A stretch of 64,000 bases of DNA. Origin: Cloeon dipterum. Taxonomy: Eukaryota > Arthropoda > Insecta > Ephemeroptera > Baetidae. The stretch lies in NCBI RefSeq assembly GCF_949628265.1, contig NC_088788.1:31792335-31856334 (forward strand), in the 5' to 3' direction. Under the pieces are notes generated by a model. The model saw nothing but the letters and a program-made list of their open reading frames with translations. It did not search any database and was not told the origin of the DNA. Each line of letters opens with the position of its first letter. Position 1 is the first letter of the stretch. Shown piece after piece: positions 43,418 to 56,700 of the stretch. A program made the translations under genes and the position numbers.

Positions 43418-46400
43418 TGTCATATGCAATGTAGGTCATATCAAATCCGAAAGCCATTACCATTCTGGTGAGTGCGGTTTTTGTTTGTTCTGCGATTGAA
43501 TGCGCCTGACACACAGAACGCTTGATTTGAACGCTCGCTCCACGGCTGCTCACATGCAAACCCTTTCTCCGTCCGCTCCTCCGGCTGCACCGCACTCGAG
43601 GTGCATGAGCAAGCCTGCCTGATACTTTTTCAAGAATCTGCAAATCTGGAAGATTGAAATGTTTTTCTTAAATTTTCGGTTCATGCATTAAATAGAGACG
43701 CCAGTTTTTCAGTCGTTTGTATTGCAGCTGTAAATGAAATAATTTTCCGATTAACTAAAGTGAAATAATCCTTGTATAAATCTGTTTAGTTTGCTTGCGG
43801 CCCGTAGGCCCTAAATGTTTCTGGTCTATAAATTTATTTGAAGAGAGCACGAAAACAAACCAAATGTTTCTATCCAGAACACTCATTGTATCCAAACGTG
43901 TCCTGGCATATCATAAATATGCTAGTTGAGATTTTCGATAGCAATTTCCGAAGTTCGGATTGCATGTCTCAAGCTCCGCTCGTATTTAAGGATGCTTTTA
44001 GAGATAAGCGCCGGGACGCGCATTTTGGCAAAGATGTTCCGCAAAATGCGTGGTCTCCTTGGCAACCGACCTGTTGATCTCCACTATAAAAAGCAATTCG
44101 GTGCGTGTATGTGGGTGAGAAAACAAGTGTGCACTTATTGTTGAACAGTGGCTATAGTGCACATATGCCGTAAAAAAGAGAGAGATCAGAAAGGATGCGA
44201 CGTGGGCGACGAGGCCCGTCTTCCTGCTTTATTTTTATTAAACGACGCCACGACAGAAAATGTCTGTCCAGCTCTCACAATTTGGAATGCAACGAAGCGT
44301 TTTGACTCTATTCCAATAGCGAGATTTATCATTCAAGCCATTAAAATGACGTTGTACATCTGCACAGTAATTATTAAAGCAATTAAATATGTGTTTTGGC
44401 GCGAAATGAAGGAATTTCAAGAATTATAATATTCTGTTCGCCAAGGCAAAAATTAATGATCATGATGAATAGCTCAAACTGTAATATTCATTCTCAAAAC
44501 ATTGTTGGAGGAAAAGATTTAACATCAATATAGAGCAATTCTGTGCCTGGTATCAGTCTTTTATTTAATCTTTTAATATAAGGGATATTCCAGGAATTAG
44601 AGATTTTTATTAGATTATGCAATCAGAAATATAAAAGATATAAATAAATATTTTCAATGTGAAATTTCAGTTTGAGCATATTTTAGCACACTTTTTAAAG
44701 CATGCGTTCAATATAATATGGTAATTAGATCCTGATCACTGCAGAAACTTTTATGATGAAATAACCGAAAATAACGTAAGCATAAATGAAGGCAAAACAT
44801 TGCATATTTAAACAAAAATGAAATTTTACTCTTTATGTTTTACCACAGGCAAGCATCGTAAATTTGTTCCACCCACTATAAAGATTTGCTTCAACACACA
44901 CATGGCACAGGGCAAATTTAACATATATTGCCCGCTATTGAGTAAGACCATTCCACTAATTTATTGGACCAAAAGTCAATAACCTCGAAAAGTCAGTTAA
45001 TGAACAGCACGAGAGGTGGTTGTGCCAAGAATGCGAGTGGCATTTTCTCGAGTTATGTTCTTGCAGCCCAGCCTGCAGAAGCAATCAACGAAAGTTGACG
45101 ACCGGCCGAGCGAAAAAAATGGGCCAGCTGCACACACGCATTTTTCACTGTGTTTTATTGCAAGCTGTGCATCATGACATTTTTCCCGATGTGCAGTAAA
45201 ACACGGTATTCGGCTCCACTGAGTCGCGTTTTACTGTGCTTCTAGAGGGATAAAAATTTAACCGCTTTTGCGTTTTATTTCCTCTCACGTTGGAGTCATT
45301 AAAAGCGAGTGTAGAAAGATTGATTGTAATGAATGCGAAGAAAAAGATACTTAAACGGGAGAACTAACGATATCAGATTGATACAGCTTTTCTGCTATAT
45401 TGTATAAAAAGGTGTAGAAAGGTCTCATAACTCATTCACAGGGAAATGCTATATTTAAACAGATGTCACCTCATCGGATAGTAACACACCCACCTTTGTT
45501 GTACCTGGTGCGCACTCGACAGTTAGTAGAAGTTATTATTGCGCGAGAGAGGCAGGCTTGCCAAGCTCCAGCACCGACCTATAAATTTTCCAGATGTAGC
45601 ATCGCACGAGACGTAAATGATTAATGCCCGTTCACCAATGCAGTCAAATCATCATTTATTTTACTATATAAATGTTCAGGTGCGGTATTGAATAAATATA
45701 AACTTTCAATAAATTATTTCCCGTCTCGCTTTTTGGGGATTTTATTCAGGACACTGCTGATATTAATCATTATACATTTTATTCATTTTTAATTTCCTTC
45801 CATATATATGGGTAATGGATTTTATGATTATGAGGCTATGACTGGAATTTTCATTCTAGAAGTATGCTACAAGAATTTTAATAAATAATAAATTTTCTAT
45901 CTAATATTTTCCTTGTTTCTGTTGATTAGAAATAATTGAGATATAATAACGCTACATGAGTTTATTATTAAATGTTTAATGTATTAATCAGGAAACACTC
46001 AGAGCTTCAAAAGATAATTTAAAAATTAGGGGAGCTCCGCTCCTATTTCTTGTATAGAGTATTTTAGCCAATGTAATAAATATTTTGACGAATTTATTTT
46101 TGCCCTCAGTCAGCAGTCAAAACTGTGCTCAGATTTAGAGCCTAAATCAGGTCTGCATTTTTGGTGGTTGCTATGGACATCTATTTTTCCAGCTTCTGGT
46201 TCAAATTAAACATCAATTCGAGTCTACCTCGTCTTTATTATTCCATTTTATTTATCTTTTCACCTTATCTCAATTTATATCCTCTTTTCGAGGCCGAGAG
46301 ACAGCTGGTAAAAACCTCTCACTTGGTTCATGTCAGTGATTAAAATCCGAACCATTTTGTACATTAAAAATGGTCTTGAAAAATTCCCTATTTTAATTTT

Positions 46401-47570
46401 CTGTCGTATTTTTATTATAATAATAAAAAAACTAAGATCAAACTCACAGCACACTATTAACCTCAAAAAGTTTCAATTATGAAGATTGTCAGCAAACGTT
46501 TTGTACGTATCGAGGTGGAAAAATAACTAGAGCGTAAACATGAAAAGGAAAATGCGGAAAAAGCGAAAGAAGAAGAGAAATTTTAAATTTCAAAGGAGAA
46601 CAAGAATGATTCTAGCCGTCAAAGACGAGAGGGTTGGCACACATATGCAGAATTAGCAGGGTGTAAAAAGGTGCATCCGCGACTAATTGCAGATAGAGGG
46701 AAGGCGAGCGAGCGAGCGAGCGGCAAAGCGGCGGAAAAGCTGGTGCAGGCGGCCGGAGAATAAACAGGCGGCCTGGTGACCCAGCGTGAGAGAGCGCATT
46801 GATTTTGGTATGTGCCGCGCCACGGCGCAACCACTGCACCACCTCCGAAGGGGTAGCAGCCAGCACGAGAGGGAAGTTACCCCGTCGAATGCATCTCCCG
46901 GCCCAACACAACAGCCCCTGCGCCTACACGCATGCAGCTGAATTTTCTCCGCTCTGTTTCTCGCAGCAAATCAGCATCGTTGCACACAAATATTTCACAC
47001 CTTTGCCGACCAAGTCGTCAGTTGTGGCCTGTAATGCGAACTTCTGTAACGGTCAATTTGGAGTTGTTTTCACTCAAATTATGCAAGATTTTTACAAAAA
47101 ATAGTAAAATTTATGACGAATTTTGATGATTTTTATAGCATCCTGGTTTGTTCTTAAGAACTTAACGTTTTAATAGTTCTATCTTAAATTTTTTAGATAA
47201 CTTCGATTAAAAATTGAGAGTGAATTTAAATGGCTATATTTTAAAAATGCTTCTCTGATTTTAAAAGACTTTAACTCACCATTAAACCTGCTCCTTAGAA
47301 TTAAAAATTTATCGGAAATAATTTCATTTTCACGTATAATAGGATGCAGTTCTCTTTTACTTTTCCTGATTTTGTCACATCTTGGTTTTTGAAATGCATT
47401 TCCTAATCAAAAATCACATTTTCTCGTATGATATTTAATTACGCTGTGTGACTAACTCTGTAACCGGCTGAATTAAATTTGAATTATCACGGGCACAGCT
47501 GACGTAAAGAAGCATCTCTCGTCTATTCTGACAACTGCGGCAGGGTCGTTTCATTCAAAGATTTTTTATA

Positions 47571-47576
47571 TTTATT
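47571..47576 (-). terminator. poly(A) signal of the cadherin gene
   Basis: TTTATT reads AATAAA on the minus strand, 193 nt past the stop codon of the last tail exon. This supports 47769 as the true end of the gene. Confidence 0.6.
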
Positions 47577-47768
47577 TCCTGCGTGTGTTTGTGCAGTCCA
47601 GCCGCACATTCCGGCACCTCACTCAGCAGCTAATAATTGAAACAAAATGAGTGCAATAAAAATTGACGGCGTGTGTTGTTTGGCAGCAGCCAAGCGGGCA
47701 GGAAGGCGCGCCGCAATTATTGCTTGGTGCCAGAAAGCGAGACGAAGTGCATTATTCAAAATTATGTG

Positions 47769-50700
47769 TTAGTTTTGTGAGGGATTCTTGGCCACGCGCC
47801 AGGTGATCATGCCCACCATTTGTATTGTGGCTTGCCGCCGCCGTGCATGCTGGTTCTCACCATAAATCTTCATCCCCGAGGAGGCGGGCGCGAGAGGCTC
47901 CAGAGGGTATTGCCCTCTGCCAGCCGACCGAAACCAATCTAGATTTGTCGCCCCTTTCATGATTGATTTCTGAGGGTCTGCTGTAAACAAAACTATCCCT
48001 TTCTCAGCCTGCCAAATATATCGGTGAATATGTATCCCTCTTGGTGTCAAGGAGAAAACGAAATACAAACTGCACGAGTTTCGATTTTCTGCCTCTGAGT
48101 TGGTATTTATTTACAGACGTGTGGGCACATCGCGTTAGGTCCACTTTGTGGGCGTGTAAAAATAAATGCACTTTATTTACAAGAGAAACGTTTGAGCACT
48201 CAACCAGTCCATGTCCAATGTAACAATAATTTCGTTGAATAGACAGTATGGGGAATAAACGCAAACGGATTCTGATTGAAATAGGCAAGAGTAAAAAAAT
48301 CTCGATCGAAAGAGACTATGTACAATATCCTACAAATGACTAAAACTGAAGTGAGCTCGTATCGTCGCACGCGAAACAAAAACGCACACACCCTCCGCAA
48401 GCCCCGTGCGCGGTTGCAATCACAAGCAACCCACTTCGAGCAGTCGTGACGGGCGTGCATGTGTGTGTCTTTCTCTCATCGTCAGTCAGCGAAAGTCAGT
48501 CAGTTACACTCGTGTTGGTTTCTGCTCGGGTGGTGTTCAAGCGGGCAGATGACCACCCTCTCGCTGTGCCGCCGTGCCAGCTGCACTCCCATATGGGCAT
48601 GAACGTTGCTCGGGGGTGGCGGGGGTGTGCTCGACGGCTCCCGCTGCCTCTTTTTCTGATGTCGCTCTGCGATGTATGCCGCCGCGTTCGCGCCTTGTGA
48701 GGGGTTCAGCTCCTTTAGGGAGTCTTCATAGCTGCCACTGCAACGCGGAACAAATTAATTAATAACTTTTTCCTCTATGACAGATTAGAGGATTATTAAG
48801 TATAATTGGAAATCAGGGATTTACTACGCGCTAAAATGATCCAGAGGTTTTATCACATAACACAAGGTGGAAAAATCCACTGACTATCCCACATTACACA
48901 GAAAAAATCATATATTTTGCATTAAACGTATGACCAATGGTACAAGAATATCCAAAGTAGCCTTAAATTTGATATTGAATGATTTTTATTTTAAAATTAA
49001 ATTCAAGTGTCACTGAATGTTGTGCCAATTTTCGGATGAAACCCCTTAAAACAGTTTCAGCATTGTATTGCCCCTCTACCTAAACAGCACTATCAAGAAA
49101 GGAACACCAATTAAAATGAAAAATATTGAAGCAATGAACGGGTTGAATGTTAAAGTTTTTAACAGCTTAAGCAGACTTTTAACATCAACCGAAAGAGAAG
49201 AAATTTTTCCATCATTGTTGAAATTGCATTAATTACTCCAAAATTGTTATTATTTTTAGAAGTCAATCCAAGTTTCAAAAATTTATTTGTGTTTTTTTGT
49301 TGCAGACCATGATGATTAATCTATTTGTGCGTCTTCATCAGCATTCGTATTAGTCCAAAACAATGAATTATTTATTTTGAAATTCCCCCTCTAAGCTCAA
49401 ATGTTTTTTGCAGTTGTGGGAAGACCAGAGAGCCGCATCACTTAATCCTATTGTGATCATGTCTTTTTATTCCCCCAACAGATTATTATGTCTAGCAAAG
49501 TCGTAAAAAGTTGTAGGCCAAAGGGTGAAAGTTCTCATTTGTAAAGAGAGCGCGCCGCGAGCGATGCTGTGTCTTGAGGATTCAAGTCGGATTCCTTTTG
49601 AAAAAAGCACAGATAGAATCCCCCTAAAGCAGCGAACAAAGGACTGACACAACGATAATCTCCAAATTACTGTGCCCATTGGCTAAATGGAATTTCCATC
49701 AGATAATACTGCCGCATCCTTGGCCGTTTCTGTCCACCGGAATAAGAGCACTTAATATCTCCTCTCCGCCCGTAGCAAATTAAACGCAGATTGCAAGGTT
49801 TGCGCGGACGCTCTTTGCCGCAGCTCGGCACACACGCCACGCGCGCCAGCTAATAATGTTGTCAGTGCAGGTCTCGCAGGGGACTGGAAAGCACGCAAAT
49901 TGTCTGCTCTCGAGCGCTGGACGGCCGGATGCGCGCATTTACAATAATAACTGGTCCAGCGACAGACTGCTCGTGATGCTTTCGCGACGTTTGAGTGCCG
50001 CGCGCGCTGGCCAAGGGGGCAATTAAACCGCACCGTTGCCGGGACTAAAATGCACTTTTGTGCAGGCAGGCACAGTTAGTTGCTTCACTCACTAAAAGCT
50101 GCTTTGTTTTAACAAGGGGATTGCATGACTTTACGCTTGTGTTCTATATTTACTTTTGCGCAAGCCTTTACACGCGGGAGCGAAATGCACGAGTCGTTTT
50201 TTTTCGTTTCAAACTCCTCATTGAGGTTGACGGCTTGACAAATCACAGACTCTTCCCGCAGTTAAATTTAAAATCCAGCATTTTTATGAGAGGAAATTTC
50301 CGACTTTGCTTTTTGCGTATTTTAATATTACTAGATGGTTATCACAAACATTTGTAATAAATTAAAGAGTATTTCCTTACTTTGAGCTTGAAGTTTCGTG
50401 GCTGCTGGAGCACGAGCAGTTCTGGGGGTGGTGCAGGGCCACCCCTGAGTCGTGCCTGCTCATGGAAGTCATCGAGGCGATCGGCCTCTGCAGCCGGCCG
50501 ACATTGGACGTCGTCCTGCTCAGCTTCAGGTCGGGATTGAGGCGTGGAAAGTGGCCACCGTTGCTGTGCTGAGAGTGCATGTCTACGTAGGAATCGGTCG
50601 TCGCGTCTTCCAGCTCCACCAGGTATGGAGGTCTCAAATTCATCGAGAAGCCCATGTGGGATGAGGGAAAGCACGGTTTTTGGTGCTTCCGGCTGGAAAA

Positions 50701-53700
50701 ATAATTTTCAAATCATTAAAATTAACTCCAGTTCAACATTTTTTATTTAGTAATATCTAGATTGCTTTTAAAATGTGGAATTGAATTTATTCAATAATAA
50801 TTTCACATTTTAATTTAATGATTTGTGCAAGGAATTAAACCCTTTCCTCCAAGCATTTTAAAAGTTTTCTTTTACAATAGCCGAGATTTCTGTGGTGAAG
50901 ATTTTCAGTTGATAGTGGTGATATATACTCACAGCTTCTTTTTGCGTCGCACACATCCAAAACAGATAGCGGCAGCCAAAGCCCCAAGGAACACAAAGCA
51001 GCCCATGGCCACTGCTCCGGCCTCCACGGCTAACAGAGTCGGTCTTTGGGCCCTTGGGGTGTTTGGCAGGTCGCGAATTTCCATCGCCTGGAAGATGTCC
51101 AAGTCTCTCTTCAGCTCAGCAGAGTGTAAACCCAAAACCCTGAAAATAATCAAATGGAATTTTATTTATTTACTTCACAGTTGCACAAAACGATCTTTTG
51201 ATTTCAAAGGCCAAAGCTGTGATTAGAGTGATGGATATTGAATCGCAGGGCTCACTCGGGATTAGCCAGCTTATCAAAACCACGCGTGTTTGCTTTCGTG
51301 GAAGTGTTTGTTTACTTACCTCTCCAACCGGGTCATGTCAACAACCATGTTCAAATGAGGATCCACGGCGTACAGGTAAAGGTCAGTGCTGCAATTAGAA
51401 TCACAATTACACACTCTCGTCGTTGATATAATTCATCCCCCGCTCGGCGTCTCTCGACTAACATAATTAATGAGCAGCAGCGTGCATCGCATAAAAAGTC
51501 GCGAGCACTTAATCAAAACGCAGCTGTGCCGTGGAATTTAAGTTGCCAAGAAGAGTTTTGTTTGCTAAAAAGGCAGCCGATGAGATCTTGTTATTTTTAA
51601 TGAGAATGTCGTTATTCAGAGACACGAATGTCCTACTTACGCATCAACCTCTTCATCAGAATCCAGCTCAAAGTGCGGCTCCAGTTTGCGGAGGCGCACA
51701 TCAAGACCCGTCAGCCTGCTCAGCGCCCTGCAATGATTTAATCCTCGTGGTAAGCTACCAGCTAAGAGTGGTGTTGCTGAATAAATTGAGAGGCAGCTGT
51801 TGTGGCCACACAACTTACTGCATAATTTGGCTTGGAATAGAGGTACGATTAGCAGATTTTGCTCGGCATGCGTTATTTTTTTTTATTAAAAACAAAAATC
51901 TTCCTTTTCATTTTAAAATTCAGTCTGCTTTTGTGGAGTGATTAAAATATATTTTTCAAATTGATAGGAGCATCAACATACTTTGTGATATTTTGCGAGC
52001 TCATCTCTACTGCCATTGGTTTCGCGTTCATCACAAGCACCACCTGTTTGTTCTCGTCAAGCACATACACCTGCAAGCAAAAACTCAATGTTTGCAAAAA
52101 TAGTCGCGTTTTGGAATCCCGTGGATTACGTTACGAGATCATTAATGAATAAATTAAATTAGGGTGGATGAAATTTTACACTTACTATAACATTGGCGAT
52201 CACAGAATGCCCATCAGGGGCGCCGCGTCTGTCACGGGCGCGCACATCAAAGCCGAAGATCTTCCCCGCGTCTCGCGCGAAACTCGTGATACCACGGACT
52301 TGGCCAGTAATAGGGTGCACGTCGAATCTTTTCGTTTCCACGTCATCCGGTTTTTGAACTATGTGGTAACGCACCTCACCGTTCAACCCTTCATCGGCAT
52401 CATACGCCTGGACACGTGAAAATTGGAACAATTAATTTCTCTTACTTTGTGTTTATTCTTCCTCTACGCATATCTAAAGAGTATTTTTTTAAACTTACAT
52501 AGAGTCGGACAACTTCGTCTCCGTAGTTTGCAGACGCAGGTATGGCTGCTACTATGGGGCGGCCTTCTTGAGCACCTTCAAACCGTGGCGTGTTATCGTT
52601 TTCGTCACGGACGTGAACAACCAGACGCACTTCGTCACCTGCAACACCTTTTCCGAGAATCCCGTAAGTTTTTATTGAGCATAGGCAATGTGCGTAGTAC
52701 TGGTGTGCAACCGGTTGCATAGTTAGCTTTAATTATTCAAAGTGATAAGCCGAGATTTAGCTTTACTTTTGCTTTAAAAAACACAAAGGGAGGTTATAAA
52801 AGCATTTTGGCAAAGGCAGCATGGTTTGTTTTAAAACGGTAATCAATCACATTGTGCGTTTTTGAAAAACGGCCGACCGTCAGCATTTGAGCAAATGTTT
52901 ACCAAATAGTAACTAGATACCCGCACGTGGTATGGCATAACCAATCGTGCACCGCTCGACCCCAGCCCGCAAGCAAATGCGATTGATGTGCCAGAACCCA
53001 GAACCCCCATGAAAATCTATAACACACAAACAGGCGCTCCTTTGATTTAGTTTGAGAAAGGGCGATGTTTCGAGTTGGCCAACCCGCAAAATGCATTAAC
53101 CGCCGGTGTGTTGACTGTGGGTTGTGTTTGGAATCGGAGCGAGAGCAGCAGGCTTTGAAGGCCGTGCCCTACTTGCCCAACGAATACATTGAGCCTCTCG
53201 TAAAATTGCCGAGCTTTATTTTCCTCCGTTTTCCGCTTTTTGACTTTTGCGCGCGCAGCTGCTTTTACATATGCGGTGGAAATGCGGCGTACTCGGCATA
53301 AAAAATCGCGCGCAACGGCATAAGATCGGAAAACGAGTGAAGAATGGGCCGAGAAACCTACCAAGATCGTCAGAAAGCATCGGATACACGAGCACTGGTT
53401 TGGAGCTTCGCGCCGCTTTCGCACGCTCGGCACGCACTTTGATGGCGTAGTAACTCTGCCGCTCGCGGTCTGGCGTGTTCATCAGGTAGACGGTCCCGTT
53501 CTTCGAGTCCACGTAGAAGTTGTTGACGTCCGGCCCTGGCAGCAGGGTGAAGGTGACGTGTTGGTTTCGGTACGACGGCGTCACGTTCAACATGGTTAGC
53601 ACCAAAGGAGTGTGTGAGTTCTCCATCACTTCAACCTCAAGGTGTCTCTCTAAAAAGTAAAAAATGCCTTTTGGTGTTTTAATGGGTTTTAAAATAGTTA

Positions 53701-56700
53701 TAAAGGATGAATCGTGAATTTTAACGGTGACAAGTATTTTAATATCTATTTAAGTTAACTGTCTAATGTTTGTTCGCGAAAATTTGGAGAAGCACTCATA
53801 TAAAATATTTATTTAGATTCAAATTTTGTTTATTACGGATCAGCAGGGCAACTGTGCCCCATACATCCACATCCAGAACTTAACAAAAAATATAACAAAG
53901 CATTTTTTTTGTATTTATTTATAAAGTAGGGTTAGAAAGATTAATTAACTGTAATAGTTTAAAAACATTACCTGAAAAGATGGGATTAAGGTCAATGGCT
54001 GTTGATTCCTTGTGGTCCTTAACAGCAACGAGGACGATAGCAGATGAAGTCAAGGACGGGCTGCCCAGGTCGGAGGCGACCACCGTGATGTTGTGGATGT
54101 TAGCGCTCTCATAGTCCAGAGACGTGAGGGTGGTGATAGTTCCGTCCTTGGAGTCGATATGGAATTCTCTCCTGGGAGGGCCAGCAATACTATACAGAAG
54201 CAAACCGTTTCCGTTCCCAGTGTAGTCCGAGTCGTTGGCAAAAACTTGAAGGACAAACTGTCCTGGTGGGCCATTTTCGTCGATGGCTGTGTGGTAAATC
54301 GGCGTGCCTGTGATCTCGTCCCGACGGTTGAAGTTGAAAAATTCAGGGGCGTTGTCATTCACGTCCAGAATGTTGATCGTCACCTGAACACAAAACACAA
54401 ATTTCAATGAATAAAAATATAATGAGAGAGTAACAAATTAACATACCTGGACACTGGTTTTCAGTTTTGGCTTGCCATTGTCCTCGGCCCAAACACGGAA
54501 CTCGAACGAATCACCCGATTCTCTGTCAACGGTGCCCGTCGCCGTCAGGGCGCCACCTTCAGGTGAGATGGTGAAGGGCAGATCCCCTTCTTCAGGGTCG
54601 ATGTAGTAAGTGACATGCGCGTTGTCTGCGAAGTCAGCATCGCTCGCATGCAGCCAACCGAGAACCCAGCCCATGTAAGTTCCCTCGGCAAGGTCGTACT
54701 GGTACCAAGGGCGTTTGAAGGTTGGTGCGTGGTCGTTCACATCCACGACGTTAACCATCAGAGACATGTTGTTGCTCAGGCCACAACAGTCAGCTGCCAT
54801 GACGTCCAATTGAAACTCAGTTTCGGGAGAAAGTCTGAAGAAATGATGTGTTTAAATTTAAATTATAAAATTTAAATTAATAGGTTTCTCTTAATTGTCA
54901 TTAGTTAAAAAAACCATTTTAGATGTTATCATTTCTGCGAACGTTGTGTTGTATTTTAAATATATTTTTCGAATTAGACAATATTTTCAATTTAAAAAAC
55001 TCGATCAATTACCTTTTTGAAACAGTGATTTCTCCTGTGTTTGGATTTATGTTGAAAGACCGCTCTTTTTTATGCCTGGCGCTAGAAGACCTGTCCTGCT
55101 TCTCTCGTTGGTTCTCCCCGACAATTTTGTAAGTGACGACTGCATTATCTCCATCGTCCATGTCCTTGGCTTCGATTTTGATCACCGGCGATCCCATGGC
55201 AATGTTTTCCTCCAAGCTGACGACAGGGTAGTTCCTGCTCGACATGTTTTTCAGCGGCAGCACCGTATCCCTTCGCTGCTTCGCGTTGCCGTCCGCCACG
55301 GCCGCCTCGTCCAACAGCATCATTTGCACAAAGTTCGGTGCGTTATCGTTGACGTCATCCACGATGACGGTGAGCTCGACCTCTGAAGAAATGTTGCCTC
55401 GGTCAACGGCCACCAAACGTAGGTCAAACTTGGGTCTCGTCTCCCGGTCCAGAGGCTCTTTCGCCGCTAAGAAAATCTTGCCACTCTCCTGGTCGATGCG
55501 GAACTTGTTTGCCCCGTCCCCGCGGATTCTGATCTGGAACTTGGCGTTGTTGCCCAGGTCGATGTCCGCGGCGTGCACCAGGTTGTCCAGCTTGACCAGC
55601 GTATTCGGTGCGGCGTCCTCGCTGACATGGCCTGTGTAGGTTTTGTGGGAGAATCGGGGTGGGTTGTCGTTTTCATCCTCGACCGTCACCAAAACTTGGA
55701 AAATTCCGTCACCCTTGGAGCCACCACGGCCCTCGGAAATGATCGTCAGATGGTAGCTGGCTCTTTCCTCCCTGTCCAGGTCCTTCTTCGTGTACACACT
55801 CCCGTCGTTTGAAACGGTGAACAAGTCGGCCAGGTCTTTATTAACGAGAAGGAATCGCGTGTCGCGCTTGCTGTTCACGTCAGGCAGTTTGCCGACGAGC
55901 ACGCCCGCGTGGTTTTCGCGCACCTTGAACTCTAAGGTTTCCAGCAGTTGGCTCCTCGGTGGAGTAAAGGTGGTAGTCAGGATTGAGGGGTCTTCAGGGT
56001 CGACTACGTGGATAGTGACGTTGGTTACGAGGGTGAATTGGCCGTCGGTCACCACGGTTTCAAACTCGTAATGCGTGCGCGTGAAATGCGACAGCTCTCG
56101 GACGACAGTTATTACTCCAGAGCGCTCTTCAATCGCAAAAGGTACTAAAAATGTAAATATTTAATTTTAATTAATTGACTAGATTAGGTTTATTTTCAAT
56201 CCATTTTTATCGTAAAATCTTTTAATAATTAATTTAAAGTGTCTCATGTTGTACAGTTTCTACCTCATAAACTCTTTTCTCAAATTTTATGCACGTTTTG
56301 TTTTTATTTAATAATTATTCTTTATGAATAAAAACAACAAAAACTTCGCATGGGAATTAAAGATGGTACTAAAAACTGACCTCCGGTTCTGTAGCTGTGC
56401 AGCAAGTCGAACAAAGCAGTTTTCTTGTCAATGTTCTTGAGCCGGACGAGGCCAATGGTGGTGCCGACGGGCGCATTGCCGCCCACCCAAAACTCGTAGG
56501 GAGCGCCTACGAAGCCAGGCACGCGTTCCCCTGTGGACGAGGCGGCACTGCTCTGGCGTGACCTGGCCACGTCGATGGTGGCCACGGCCAGGGCGGTGCG
56601 GCGCTCGCTTGGGTTCGCCGGCTGATCAACCGCCTCGATCAGCAGAGTGTAGCGATCCTCGAGCAGTGGCGTGTCCACCACCAGCAGGAGACCGCTTTGG

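Larger units (their letters stand above)
39877..47570. other. 7.7-kb region between the SIFamide receptor and cadherin genes
   Basis: The left end should contain the receptor's 5' untranslated region; it is CpG-rich with CTCG/TTCG runs up to about 40090. Beyond it are AT-rich sequence, a (GA)n run at 42312-42334, a (TG)n run at 43398-43417 and a GCGA run near 46704-46721. ORFs near 41553-42150 overlap on both strands and have no recognisable content. No gene is supported. Confidence 0.6.

Noticed and set aside
50377..50379. TAA as the normal end of the cadherin protein
   Set aside because: It lies 2 nt past a good GTAAGG donor, and the downstream exons join in frame with tail-like sequence and a poly(A) signal. 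I kept it only as an intron-retention end.
55072..55812. Plus-strand ORFs of 79-131 codons opposite the cadherin exons
   Set aside because: They mirror the GC-rich coding exon on the minus strand and have no family resemblance.
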